From Betaproteobacteria bacterium SCGC AG-212-J23 (GTDB lineage Bacteria > Pseudomonadota > Gammaproteobacteria > Burkholderiales > SG8-39), in assembly GCA_001644455.1 (NCBI GenBank), contig LSTF01000034.1, positions 1 to 36,322 of the forward strand: DNA of 36,322 nt. Reading direction: 5' to 3'. How positions within the stretch are numbered: position 1 is the stretch's first letter; every line of letters starts with the position of its first letter. Below, piece by piece: positions 7,109-14,558 of this stretch. The position numbers and the translations under genes were made by a program. A model generated the notes under the pieces. That model did no database searches, was not told the origin of the DNA, and was given only the letters and a program-made list of their open reading frames with translations.

Positions 7109-8036
7109 TGCCGCTCGCGCGGATGAGCTCGGTCCAGCGCTTCGTCTCGCTGCGCACGAAGTCGCCGAACTGATCGGCGGTGTCTGTGCCGGCTTGCGCG
7201 CCCTGGGCGGCAAGCTTCTCGCTCACGTCGAGCGTGTGCGTCGCGCGGGCAACGTCGTCGCGCAGGGCATCGATCGTCGCCTTGGGCGTGCCTTTCGGCA
7301 CGGCGAAGCCGAACCAGTTGAAGACCAGGTAGTCCGCGCCGCCTTCCCGCGCGGTCGGCACGTCGGGTAGCGCCGGCGAGCGTGAGCTCGAGGAGACGGC
7401 GAGCGGCACGGCCTTGCCGCTGCGGATCGCGCCGAGCGCGGTCGGCGTCGCCGCCACCATCAGGTCGACCTGCCCGCCCTGCAGCGCGGCGCTGACGTCG
7501 CTCATGCCCTTGTACGGGATATGCGCCACGTCGATGCGCGTGTTGTGCAACAGGAGCGCGGCGACGACGTGCGTCACGCTGCCGACGCCGGCCGAGCCGT
7601 AGTTGAGCTTGCCCGGGCGCGCACGAGCTTCCTGGATGAGCGCCGGTAGCGTCTTGATGCCGCTCTGCGTGCTGGCGACGACGACGAACGGCGTCAGCGC
7701 GATCATGGCCGCCGGTACGAGATCGCTCGACACGTCCCAGCCGAGGCGGTCGAACAGGCCCGGCAGCATCGGATAAGTCGCATCGATGAGCGCGATGGTC
7801 GAGCCGTCGGGCGGCGACTTCGCCGCCGCTTCCCAAGCGATGCGCCCGCCGGCGCCGGTGCGGTTCTCGACGACGAAAGTCTTGCCGGTTTGCTCGGTGA
7901 TCTTCTGCGTTGCCATGCGGGTATAGACGTCGCTCGCGCCGCCGGGGGCGAAAGGTACGAGCACGCGGACGGGCTTGGACTGCGCGTAACAGCAGCCCGC
8001 GAGGAGTGCGAGAAGCGTGGCGAGACCGAGGCGCAT
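7092..8036 (-). CDS. Bug/TctC-type tripartite tricarboxylate binding protein
   Basis: A 314-residue periplasmic binding protein of the Bug (TctC) family, which captures carboxylates, amides and related small ligands. The signal peptide has a Cys near its end (LLALLAGCCYAQ), so lipidation is possible. Family motifs are present: VRVLVPFAPGGASD, VVENRTGAGGRIA, LNYGSAGVGS and HIPYKGMSDV. The ATG at 8036 has an AAAGG six bases upstream; the ATG at 8042 overlaps the cupin stop as ATGA and is an alternative adding two residues. It forms a two-gene unit with the upstream cupin. No TctA/TctB membrane partner is in the window. Many such orphans are known in Bordetella and Cupriavidus. Confidence 0.88.
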   Translation of the reverse strand: MRLGLATLLALLAGCCYAQSKPVRVLVPFAPGGASDVYTRMATQKITEQTGKTFVVENRTGAGGRIAWEAAAKSPPDGSTIALIDATYPMLPGLFDRLGWDVSSDLVPAAMIALTPFVVVASTQSGIKTLPALIQEARARPGKLNYGSAGVGSVTHVVAALLLHNTRIDVAHIPYKGMSDVSAALQGGQVDLMVAATPTALGAIRSGKAVPLAVSSSSRSPALPDVPTAREGGADYLVFNWFGFAVPKGTPKATIDALRDDVARATHTLDVSEKLAAQGAQAGTDTADQFGDFVRSETKRWTELIRASGIKAEQ

Positions 8037-8038
8037 GC

Positions 8039-8410
8039 TCATCCTTTCTTGATCAGCGGCCAGGCCGTGACGTCGAAATCGTCGGGCATCGCCACGTGCA
8101 CGAAGCCGCGCGTATCGCGCAACGAGCGGGTGATGTGGCCCTTGCCCTGCGTGTCTTCGGCGAAGATGAGGTCGCCGGGGCGGCAGACGAAGCGCTCGCC
8201 GCCGCTCGACTCGATCTCGAGAATGCCGCTCGTCAGGAAGATGAGCTGCCGGCGCGGCGCGTGGTGCAGGTCCTGCACGAATCCTTCGGCGGTCTCGCGG
8301 AAGAAGAGGGCGCCCGCCTGGAAGCTTGCCGAGGTGGGGCGCGGCCCGCTCATCGGTACTTCGCGAACCTCGATGGCTGATTCGCCCGACGTCTTGCTGT
8401 AGATTCTCAC
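8039..8410 (-). CDS. cupin-domain protein paired with a Bug protein
   Basis: A small cupin of about 123 residues without a signal peptide, hence probably cytoplasmic. The beta-barrel motifs are recognisable: LHHAPRRQLIFLTSGILEIES for motif 1 and CRPGDLIFAEDTQGKGHIT for motif 2. Only some of the metal-binding His/Glu positions are kept, so it may bind a ligand rather than catalyse a reaction. Start choice is uncertain: GTG at 8410 gives MRIYSKTSG, GTG at 8419 adds three residues, and an ATG at 8467 would overlap the divergent lipoprotein gene. It precedes and slightly overlaps the Bug protein, so a role in the same uptake or degradation pathway is inferred. Confidence 0.75.
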   Translation of the reverse strand: MRIYSKTSGESAIEVREVPMSGPRPTSASFQAGALFFRETAEGFVQDLHHAPRRQLIFLTSGILEIESSGGERFVCRPGDLIFAEDTQGKGHITRSLRDTRGFVHVAMPDDFDVTAWPLIKKG

Positions 8411-8445
8411 GATCCGCACGCGAAGCGATGCTACTGTATCCCGCC

Positions 8446-8754
8446 ATGAATGTGCTGCAGGGAACACCGCGAATCGCGGCGCGATTCCTGCTCACCGCGT
8501 TCCTTCTTCTGGCTGGCTGCGCGCCACTGCAGTGGACGCGCCCGGACGCGACGCCCGAGCAGACGCAGGCCGATACAGCCGACTGCCAGCAGCGCGCGTG
8601 GCAGGAATCGAACTTCCGATCGTTCGGCTACGGTCCGGGTTACCGCTGGAGCCGCTATCCCTTCTGGGGCGATCGCTACTACGACGAGACGCGTCTCACG
8701 CGGTTCTGCATGGAGGTGCGCGGTTACAGCCTCGAGGCAGCCCCGAAACAATGA
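8446..8754 (+). CDS. small hypothetical lipoprotein
   Basis: A 102-residue predicted lipoprotein. The N-terminus has basic residues, a hydrophobic core (FLLTAFLLLAGC) and a clear lipobox with Cys25. The mature region is rich in Tyr, Arg and Trp (YGPGYRWSRYPFWGDRYYDE) and has two further cysteines (DCQQRAW and RFCMEVRGY), suggesting one disulfide. The family is unknown to me; short Tyr-rich lipoproteins of this type occur in many betaproteobacteria. An ATG at 8428 in the same frame would add six residues before the signal. It is divergent from the cupin gene, with a shared upstream region of only about 35 bases. Confidence 0.72.
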   Translation: MNVLQGTPRIAARFLLTAFLLLAGCAPLQWTRPDATPEQTQADTADCQQRAWQESNFRSFGYGPGYRWSRYPFWGDRYYDETRLTRFCMEVRGYSLEAAPKQ

Positions 8755-8774
8755 GTCCGGCATAATCGGCAGCC

Positions 8775-8969
8775 TTGGCCCCGACCGACAAGCTGCAGCT
8801 GCCCTTTCGTTGGCAGTTCGTGCCGACGAAGCACGAACGCGACGGCTCCGTGCGCTGGGAGTGGCGCGCCTACACGCAGACCGGCCGGCTCGCCATGCAG
8901 TCGGTCGAGAGCTTCGAGACCCTGACCGAGTGCATCGACGACGCGCGCGTCCAGGGCTACGCAAGCTAG
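8775..8969 (+). CDS. 64-residue hypothetical protein upstream of hybrid kinase
   Basis: A small, soluble protein rich in Trp and Arg (FRWQFVPT, RWEWRAYTQTGR) with an acidic C-terminal helix (TLTECIDDARVQGYAS). The only usable start is TTG at 8775, since a TAA lies in frame four codons earlier and the next Met is residue 41. CATAAT ends nine bases before this TTG, so transcription might start almost at the start codon. The stop is four bases before the GTG of the hybrid kinase, so the two are probably co-translated. I do not know its function; an accessory role in the kinase pathway is possible but unproven. Confidence 0.62.
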   Translation: MAPTDKLQLPFRWQFVPTKHERDGSVRWEWRAYTQTGRLAMQSVESFETLTECIDDARVQGYAS

Positions 8970-8973
8970 GCGC

Positions 8974-10866
8974 GTGATCGATCCCCACCTCTATCAGCTG
9001 ATGATCGAGCAGACCCGCGACTATGCGGTGTTCTTTCTCGACCCCGATGGCCGGATCATGAGCTGGAATCTCGGCGCGCAGCGCATCAAGGGCTACGCCG
9101 CCGAGGAAATCATCGGCCGGCACTTCTCGGTTTTCTATACGCGCGAATCGGTGGACAGCGCCTGGCCGCAGCACGAGCTGAAGATCGCGGCCGCGGAAGG
9201 CCGCTTCGAGGACGAGGGCTGGCGCGTGCGCAAGGACGGCTCGCGCTTCTGGGCGAACGTGATCATCACCGCGCTGCGTGACGAGAACGGGCGGCTGCTC
9301 GGCTTTTCCAAGATGACGCGCGACCTCAGCGACCGGCGGATGCACGAGGAGGCGCTGCGCCAGAGCGAGGAGCGCTTCCGCCTGCTGATCGAGGGCGTCA
9401 CCGACTACGCCATCTACATGCTCGACCCCGAAGGCGGGATCACCAGCTGGAACACCGGCGCGCAACGCATCAAAGGCTACTCGCGCGAAGAGATCATCGG
9501 CAGCCACGTGTCGCGCTTCTACACGCCCGAGGATCTGGAAGCGGGCCGGCCGTGGGAGGAGATCGCCACCGCGCGGCGCACCGGCCGCGCCGAAGTCGAG
9601 GGCTGGCGGGTGAAGAAAACCGGCGAGCGTTTCTGGGCGAGGACGGTCATCAGCTCGCTGCACGATTCCGACGGCCACCTGCGCGGCTTCGCCAAGGTGA
9701 CGCAGGATCTCTCCGAGCGCCGCCACGTCCAGGACCTGGAAAAGGCGGCGCAGAACGTGAACGAGTTCATCGCCACGCTGGCGCACGAGCTGCGCAACCC
9801 GCTGGCGCCGATCCGCAACGCCGTGCACATCATGTCGCAGGTGCCGGCGGGCGACCCGGCGCAGAAGGCGATGCGCGACACGATCGACCGGCAGAGCGCG
9901 CAGCTCTCGCGCATCGTCGAGGACATGATTGACATCGCGCGCATCACCCGCGGCGCGCTTGCGATCGAGCGCAGGCGGCTGGACATCGCCGACGTGGTCC
10001 GCCACGCGGTCGAGACCTCGACGCCGGTGATCCAGGCCGGCGGCCATAGTCTCGAGATCGACCTCGCCGCGGAGCCGACGTTCGTGACCGGCGACTTGCA
10101 GCGCCTCGCGCAGGTGCTGTCGAACATTCTCAACAATGCCGCGCGCTATACCCCTGCCGGGGGCAGCATCGCGGTGCGCGCCCGCGTCGAGGATGGGCAG
10201 GCGGTGGTGCGCGTGCGCGACAGCGGGCGCGGCATCGAGCCCGAAATGATCGATCGCATCTTCGACATGTTCGTCCAGGGCCGCGCGCCACTGCAGCGCG
10301 TCGGCGGCGGCCTGGGCATCGGCCTTGCCCTCGCGCGGCGCATCGCCGAGCTGCACGGCGGGACCGTCGAGGCGCAGAGCGAAGGACCCGGCCGCGGCAG
10401 CGAGTTCACCCTGCGCCTGTCGCTCGCCAAGCCGGAGACCGTGGCCGAAGAGGCGACGCAGCGCCTGGCGAAGAAGGACCACCCGCCCGTGGCGCGGCGG
10501 ATCCTGGTGGTGGACGACAACGCCGATGCTGCGGCGATGCTGGACATGCTGCTGCGCTCGCTGGGCCACGAGACCCGCGTCGCGCACGATGGCTCGGCTG
10601 CATTGAAGGTCGCTCAGGAATTCCGCCCCGACATCGTGTTGCTCGACATCGGCATGCCGGGCCTCGACGGCTACGAGGTCGCGCGGCGCCTGCGCGGCCT
10701 GATGCCCAATCGCCGGTTGCGCATCGTCGCCGTCACGGGCTGGGGCCAGGACGCCGACCGGCAGCGCTCGCGCGAAGCCGGCTTCGACCTGCATCTCGTG
10801 AAGCCGGTGGGCGCGAGCGAGCTGGCGCAGGCGCTCAACGACCGCAACGGCGCGACGCTACACTAG
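8974..10866 (+). CDS. cytoplasmic PAS-PAS hybrid histidine kinase
   Basis: A 630-residue hybrid sensor kinase. Two PAS domains (about 5-120 and 133-250) share near-identical cores (MSWNLGAQRIKGY versus TSWNTGAQRIKGY), indicating duplication. The dimerisation domain carries the phosphorylated His271 in TLAHELRNPLAPI. The ATPase domain has the N box (SNILNNAARYTP, 383-394), G1 (DSGRG, 416-420) and G2 (GGGLGIGLAL, 444-453). A C-terminal receiver (about 507-625) has Asp514/Asp515, the phospho-acceptor Asp558 in VLLDIGMPG and Lys610. No transmembrane segment is present, so it senses an internal cue. The start is GTG, four bases after the 64-residue gene. No response regulator with an output domain is adjacent, so the downstream partner must lie elsewhere. 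It overlaps the converging hydrolase gene by nine bases. Confidence 0.93.
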   Translation: MIDPHLYQLMIEQTRDYAVFFLDPDGRIMSWNLGAQRIKGYAAEEIIGRHFSVFYTRESVDSAWPQHELKIAAAEGRFEDEGWRVRKDGSRFWANVIITALRDENGRLLGFSKMTRDLSDRRMHEEALRQSEERFRLLIEGVTDYAIYMLDPEGGITSWNTGAQRIKGYSREEIIGSHVSRFYTPEDLEAGRPWEEIATARRTGRAEVEGWRVKKTGERFWARTVISSLHDSDGHLRGFAKVTQDLSERRHVQDLEKAAQNVNEFIATLAHELRNPLAPIRNAVHIMSQVPAGDPAQKAMRDTIDRQSAQLSRIVEDMIDIARITRGALAIERRRLDIADVVRHAVETSTPVIQAGGHSLEIDLAAEPTFVTGDLQRLAQVLSNILNNAARYTPAGGSIAVRARVEDGQAVVRVRDSGRGIEPEMIDRIFDMFVQGRAPLQRVGGGLGIGLALARRIAELHGGTVEAQSEGPGRGSEFTLRLSLAKPETVAEEATQRLAKKDHPPVARRILVVDDNADAAAMLDMLLRSLGHETRVAHDGSAALKVAQEFRPDIVLLDIGMPGLDGYEVARRLRGLMPNRRLRIVAVTGWGQDADRQRSREAGFDLHLVKPVGASELAQALNDRNGATLH

Positions 10867-11739
10867 GTTCTGCTTGAAGAACGCCACGGTGCGTTCCCAC
10901 GCGAGCTTCGCCGCCGCCTCGTTGTAGCGCGGCGTCGAGTTGTTGTGGAAGCCGTGCTGCGTGCCGGGATAGACATGGGCCTCGTACGAAGCGCGCGCGG
11001 CCTTCAGCGCCTGCTCGTAGCCCGGCCACATCTCGTTGATGCGCGGGTCGTTCTCCGCGTAATGGATGAGGAGCTTCGCGCGGATCTTCGCCACGCTCGC
11101 GGTGTCCGCCGCGGCGCCGTAGAAGGGCGCGCTCGCCTGCAGATCCTGCCCCATGGTGGCGGCGAGCCAGTTGCTGGTGCCGCCGCCCCAGCAGAATCCG
11201 GTGACGCCGAGCTTGCCGCTCGACGATTTCTGCTCCTTCAGGAAGCGGGCGCTGTTCAGCATGTCGGTGCGCAGCTTCGCCTGGTCGAGTCCCGCCTGCA
11301 GCGTGCGGCCGTCATCGTCGTTACCCGGGTAGCCGCCTGCGGGAAAAAGACCGTCCGGCGCGAGCGCGAGGAAGCCGGCGACCGCCGCTCGGCGCGCGAC
11401 GTCCTCGACATAGGGATTGAGGCCGCGGTTCTCGTGCACCACCAGCACGGCGGGGAAGGGGCCCGCGCCTTTCGGTTGTACCAAATACCCGCGCATCGAA
11501 CCGGAATTTCCGCCCGGCGAGGGATAGGTCACGTACTTCGCCTGGAGGCGCTCGTCGGTGAACGAGATCGTCTGCGCCTGCGCGTAGCGCGGCAGTAGTG
11601 CCTGCGCCATCACGAGGCCGGCGGCGCACAATGCGGCCGAGCGAGCAAGAAATTCGCGCCGATCGATGCGACCATGGCAGTACTCGTCGTAGAGCTCGAA
11701 AACGCGCTGGTCGATCTCCAGCTGGGTGATGGCGTTCAT
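10858..11739 (-). CDS. dienelactone hydrolase family protein with Tat signal
   Basis: A 293-residue alpha/beta hydrolase of the dienelactone hydrolase family. The catalytic triad can be read as Cys183 in GFCWGGG, Asp231 in ENDPRI and His262 in TQHGFH, with Glu103 in VVHENRGL as in this family. The N-terminus has a twin-arginine motif (DRREFLARS, Arg28-Arg29) and a hydrophobic stretch ending RYAQAQ, so it is probably exported folded. It begins with an unusual 25-residue charged leader before the Tat motif. A GGAG ribosome binding site eight bases upstream supports the ATG at 11739. The substrate (a lactone or ester) is unknown. Its start overlaps the divergent transglycosylase start, and its end overlaps the kinase. 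Confidence 0.88.
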   Translation of the reverse strand: MNAITQLEIDQRVFELYDEYCHGRIDRREFLARSAALCAAGLVMAQALLPRYAQAQTISFTDERLQAKYVTYPSPGGNSGSMRGYLVQPKGAGPFPAVLVVHENRGLNPYVEDVARRAAVAGFLALAPDGLFPAGGYPGNDDDGRTLQAGLDQAKLRTDMLNSARFLKEQKSSSGKLGVTGFCWGGGTSNWLAATMGQDLQASAPFYGAAADTASVAKIRAKLLIHYAENDPRINEMWPGYEQALKAARASYEAHVYPGTQHGFHNNSTPRYNEAAAKLAWERTVAFFKQNLV

Positions 11740-12430
11740 GGGCAAAGCTCCATGGTTTCGGAAGAAGAAAGCCTATCTTGTCATGGCCGGCGTGGCCGCG
11801 GGCCTGCTGCTCGTGAACTGGCTGGTGCAGGTGGCGCGCAAGCCCGCGGAGTTGTTCTTTCCCGTCAGCGGTGCGCTGAACAAGACCCCGTCCGAGACCT
11901 GGCGCGAATACGAGCCGATTTTCCGCGCGCATTCCACCGCGGTTATGACACCGGAACTGCTGGCGGCGCTCGCGCAGGTGGAAGGCGCCGGCAACCCTGT
12001 CGCGCGCACCTACTGGCGCTTTCGCTTCACGCACCAGCCGTTCGAGGTGTACCGACCTGCGTCCAGCGCGGTCGGGATGTACCAGATCACCGACGCCCGC
12101 TTTGACGATGCCCGGCGCCTGTGCATCCACCGGCATGTAGCGACCGAAGACTGCTGGTTCAACTTCCTCTACATGCGAACCGTGCCGAGCCATGCGGTCG
12201 AGCTGACTTCGGCCTTTCTCGACCGCGCAGTGCAGCGGCGCAACCTCAAGGGGGCGACGCTGCAGCAGAAGCAGGATCTCGCGGCGCTGATCCACCTGTG
12301 CGGCGAGAGCGTGCGCCCCGGCGCGCGTCGCTGCGGCGACCACGACGCGCAAGCCTACCTGGCGCAGGTGAATGCGATGAAGCGGGTGTTTACGAGGCTT
12401 TCGTCAGGAAAGCCGGAATACTCTTCGTGA
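11738..12430 (+). CDS. membrane-anchored SLT-type transglycosylase
   Basis: A roughly 230-residue protein with one N-terminal hydrophobic segment (about residues 13-31) that acts as an anchor or uncleaved signal, followed by a lysozyme-like fold. The likely catalytic Glu82 is in AALAQVEGAGNP, followed by SSAVGMYQITDARFDDARRLC (Gly113 and Gln116). Several cysteines (RLCIHRH, EDCWFN, HLCGES, RRCGD) could form disulfides in the periplasm. It would cleave peptidoglycan glycan strands. The ATG at 11738 minimises overlap with the divergent hydrolase; an ATG at 11729 or GTG at 11726 are alternatives, and none has a good ribosome binding site. Its last 41 bases lie antisense to the end of the ParA-like gene. 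Confidence 0.78.
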   Translation: MGKAPWFRKKKAYLVMAGVAAGLLLVNWLVQVARKPAELFFPVSGALNKTPSETWREYEPIFRAHSTAVMTPELLAALAQVEGAGNPVARTYWRFRFTHQPFEVYRPASSAVGMYQITDARFDDARRLCIHRHVATEDCWFNFLYMRTVPSHAVELTSAFLDRAVQRRNLKGATLQQKQDLAALIHLCGESVRPGARRCGDHDAQAYLAQVNAMKRVFTRLSSGKPEYSS

Positions 12431-13160
12431 TGACGCGCAGGTCGCCGCGGCCCGGGAGCGAGGCAAGCAGCGACGGACGGGGCTGCGGAATGCGCGGATC
12501 GACCTTGGCTTGCGGCGCTTCGATCCATTCGACGATCGGGACGAGCTGCTGGCGCTCGGCGGCCGACTGCGCGAATTCCATCTCGAACACGCCGGTGCCG
12601 GTCTCGGCGCTCTTCAGGTACACGTCGGAATCCATGACGCGGCCGAGCATCGGCAGGCTGAGCGAGGCGAGGAAACGCTCGAGGGGCGCGTAGACCGGCA
12701 TCGAGCTGCGCACGCGGTTCGCGCAGGCAGCCAGGCGGATGTTGCGCTGGCGGATCATGCCCTTCAGCAGCAGGTCGCGGATGAAGTTGGCCGTCGCGTG
12801 GATGTCGATCGCGGAGGGCGCGACCGGAATCAGGATCGAATGAGCGCGCAGCAGCATTTCGTGCAGCAGCATGCCGGTGGCGCCCGCGGGCGCATCGATA
12901 ATGAGCTGCTCGGTGTTGGGCGGCACATGCATCTGTACCGTGCGCAGGCCGGTCTTTTGCGGCGCGCCGTTCGCGCCGTGGATCTTCGGCGCCTGCAGCG
13001 GGCGAGTGCGCAGCCAGTTCAGGCTCGACCCTTGCGGGTCGTAGTCGAGGATCGTGGTCGGGATGTTCTTGGAGGCGAAGTAGCTGGCGAGGTTGGTGGC
13101 AACAGTGGTCTTCCCCGAACCGCCTTTCGGGTTGATCACCAGCGTGGCATTCGTTCTCAT
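12390..13160 (-). CDS. orphan ParA/MinD-family ATPase
   Basis: A 256-residue P-loop ATPase of the ParA/MinD (SIMIBI) class. The deviant Walker A motif is at residues 11-19 (PKGGSGKTT), with the second Lys at 12. Asp41 in LDYDPQGSSLNW and Asp89 in LIIDAPAG correspond to Walker A' and B. Such ATPases form dimers that move on nucleoid DNA or membranes and position plasmids, chromosomes or large protein assemblies. No parB-like or cargo gene is adjacent, so the cargo is unknown; it is not the usual chromosomal parA, which sits beside parB. The C-terminal 40 residues are Pro-rich and extend past the core fold. Its end is antisense to the transglycosylase end. Confidence 0.85.
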   Translation of the reverse strand: MRTNATLVINPKGGSGKTTVATNLASYFASKNIPTTILDYDPQGSSLNWLRTRPLQAPKIHGANGAPQKTGLRTVQMHVPPNTEQLIIDAPAGATGMLLHEMLLRAHSILIPVAPSAIDIHATANFIRDLLLKGMIRQRNIRLAACANRVRSSMPVYAPLERFLASLSLPMLGRVMDSDVYLKSAETGTGVFEMEFAQSAAERQQLVPIVEWIEAPQAKVDPRIPQPRPSLLASLPGRGDLRVITKSIPAFLTKAS

Positions 13161-13225
13161 TACCCCCGCCCCCCTCGCTTCTCGCTCCCGCCTTCGCAGC
13201 CTACTGCAGAACAGCGGTTTACGGG

Positions 13226-13254
13226 TTGTTAACTACTTCTCGCACTGCTAGTTT
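13226..13254 (+). promoter_or_regulatory. candidate sigma-70-type promoter for YbhE-type lactonase
   Basis: TTGTTA (13226-13231) and TAGTTT (13249-13254) are separated by 17 bases and end 20 bases before the ATG at 13275. The spacing is ideal, though the -10 match is modest. The region is locally A/T-rich within very GC-rich surroundings and lies between divergent genes. Confidence 0.4.
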
Positions 13255-13274
13255 TCCCGCCAGACGGAGGCCGG

Positions 13275-14303
13275 ATGCCGACATACGTATATATCTCGAA
13301 CGCCGAAGACGGCGAGATTGCGACTTACCTCCTGAGCCCGGGCGGAGAGCTCGCGTCCCGTGGCCGGACGAAGGCGGGCGCGCAGGTCATGCCACTGGCG
13401 GTGAGCCCGGATCGCCGGCTTCTCTATGCCGCAGTGCGTTCCAAGCCCTTCTCGGTACACGTTTTTCGCGTCGACCCGGGTTCCGGAGCGCTGAGCCCGC
13501 ACTCGGTCTCGCCGCTGGCCGAAGGCTTTCCCTACTTGTCCGTGGACCGGACCGGCCGGCTCCTTTTCGGGGCGTCATACGGCGGCCACCTGGTCAGCGT
13601 CAACGAGGTGGGCGCCGACGGGACGGTCGCCCCCGAGCCCCGCCAGGTGATCCCGGTGGGTCGTAGTGCCCACGCCATCCTCGCCGACCGGACGAACCGG
13701 TTCGCCTACGTGCCGTGCCTGGGGACCGACCAGATCTTCCCGTTCGCGCTGGACGCGGGAGCGCTGCGCCCTCGACCGCCGGTGCAGATGAAGCCTGGCA
13801 CCGGCCCGCGCCACCTCGCCTTCTCGAACGACAACCGCTTTCTCTTCGTGCTCGGCGAGCTGACGGGGGGCGTGACCACGTTTGCGCTGAAGGAGGGCGT
13901 CCTCGCCGAGACGTCGGGCGCCGCGATGCCGACCAGCCTGCGCCCGGGCGCGCCACGCGGCCCGGATGCGCCGCCGCGCGAGCGCGACAAGGACGTGTGG
14001 GCGGCCGACATCCACCTCACGCCCGACGGCCGATTCCTCTACACCTCGGAGCGCACCAGCTCGACGCTCTGCGCCTTCCGCGTCGACGGGGCGAGCGGCA
14101 GGCTCGAGTGGCTGGGGGCGACACCGACCGAGAAGCAGCCGCGCGGCTTCGCCATCGATCCGGCCGGCAGGTTTCTCGTCGCTTCGGGCGAGAAGTCGAC
14201 GACGGTCTCGGTGCACGCGATCGGCAAGGACGGCTCGCTCGGCGCCGCGCGACAGTTTCCCGGCGGCAAGGGCGGGAACTGGGTTGAAATCGTCTCGTTC
14301 TAG
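13275..14303 (+). CDS. YbhE-type lactonase (6-phosphogluconolactonase family)
   Basis: A 342-residue beta-propeller protein of the cycloisomerase 2 / YbhE-type 6-phosphogluconolactonase family. Repeated blades are visible as recurring motifs: VSPDRRLLYAAVR, SVDRTGRLLFGAS, LADRTNRFAYVP, FSNDNRFLFVLGE, LTPDGRFLYTSER and IDPAGRFLVASGE. The usual Arg and His residues are in TGPRHLAF. In bacteria this family may hydrolyse 6-phosphogluconolactone in the pentose phosphate or Entner-Doudoroff path, but many members act on other lactones. The ATG follows a GGAGG ribosome binding site. There is no signal peptide. The next gene starts 22 bases after its stop, so they may be co-transcribed. Exact substrate is unproven. 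Confidence 0.85.
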   Translation: MPTYVYISNAEDGEIATYLLSPGGELASRGRTKAGAQVMPLAVSPDRRLLYAAVRSKPFSVHVFRVDPGSGALSPHSVSPLAEGFPYLSVDRTGRLLFGASYGGHLVSVNEVGADGTVAPEPRQVIPVGRSAHAILADRTNRFAYVPCLGTDQIFPFALDAGALRPRPPVQMKPGTGPRHLAFSNDNRFLFVLGELTGGVTTFALKEGVLAETSGAAMPTSLRPGAPRGPDAPPRERDKDVWAADIHLTPDGRFLYTSERTSSTLCAFRVDGASGRLEWLGATPTEKQPRGFAIDPAGRFLVASGEKSTTVSVHAIGKDGSLGAARQFPGGKGGNWVEIVSF

Positions 14304-14325
14304 CTATGTTAGGCTTTACGCACGT

Positions 14326-14550
14326 ATGGATGAGGCGATCAAGGGAGCGATTCTCGGCGGGGTGATCGGCGCGGCGCTGGTCGCCCTGGAATACATGATG
14401 CTCAGCAAGGATGCGAAGGAGCGGGCCGTGAAGCTGCACCGCAAGCCCGAGCTCGACGAAGTCGCGCGGCTTCGCATCAAGACCATGACCCGCTTTGCCT
14501 TCGTGCTGCCGCTGCTCTTTGGCGCGGGCTTCTGGCTCATCTGGGGCTGA
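14326..14550 (+). CDS. small two-helix membrane protein
   Basis: A 74-residue protein with two predicted membrane helices: one near the N-terminus (about 6-24, AILGGVIGAALVALEYMML) and one at the C-terminus (about 55-73, FAFVLPLLFGAGFWLIWG). A basic, charged linker of about 30 residues lies between them and probably faces the cytoplasm. I do not recognise a family. The ATG at 14326 is the natural start, as the first helix begins directly after it. It lies 22 bases after the lactonase and eight bases before the probable start of the DOMON-like gene, so it may be part of the same transcription unit. Confidence 0.68.
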   Translation: MDEAIKGAILGGVIGAALVALEYMMLSKDAKERAVKLHRKPELDEVARLRIKTMTRFAFVLPLLFGAGFWLIWG

Positions 14551-14558
14551 GTCGCCCG

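Noticed and set aside
8041-8467. Longer cupin start at 8467 (ATG)
   Set aside because: It would overlap the start of the divergent lipoprotein gene and add a non-conserved Arg/Ser-rich leader; a GTG start is more likely.
8431-10794. 787-residue minus-strand open frame opposite the hybrid kinase
   Set aside because: It is antisense to a kinase with all motifs intact. Arg/Ala/Val/His-rich composition is typical of antisense frames in GC-rich DNA.
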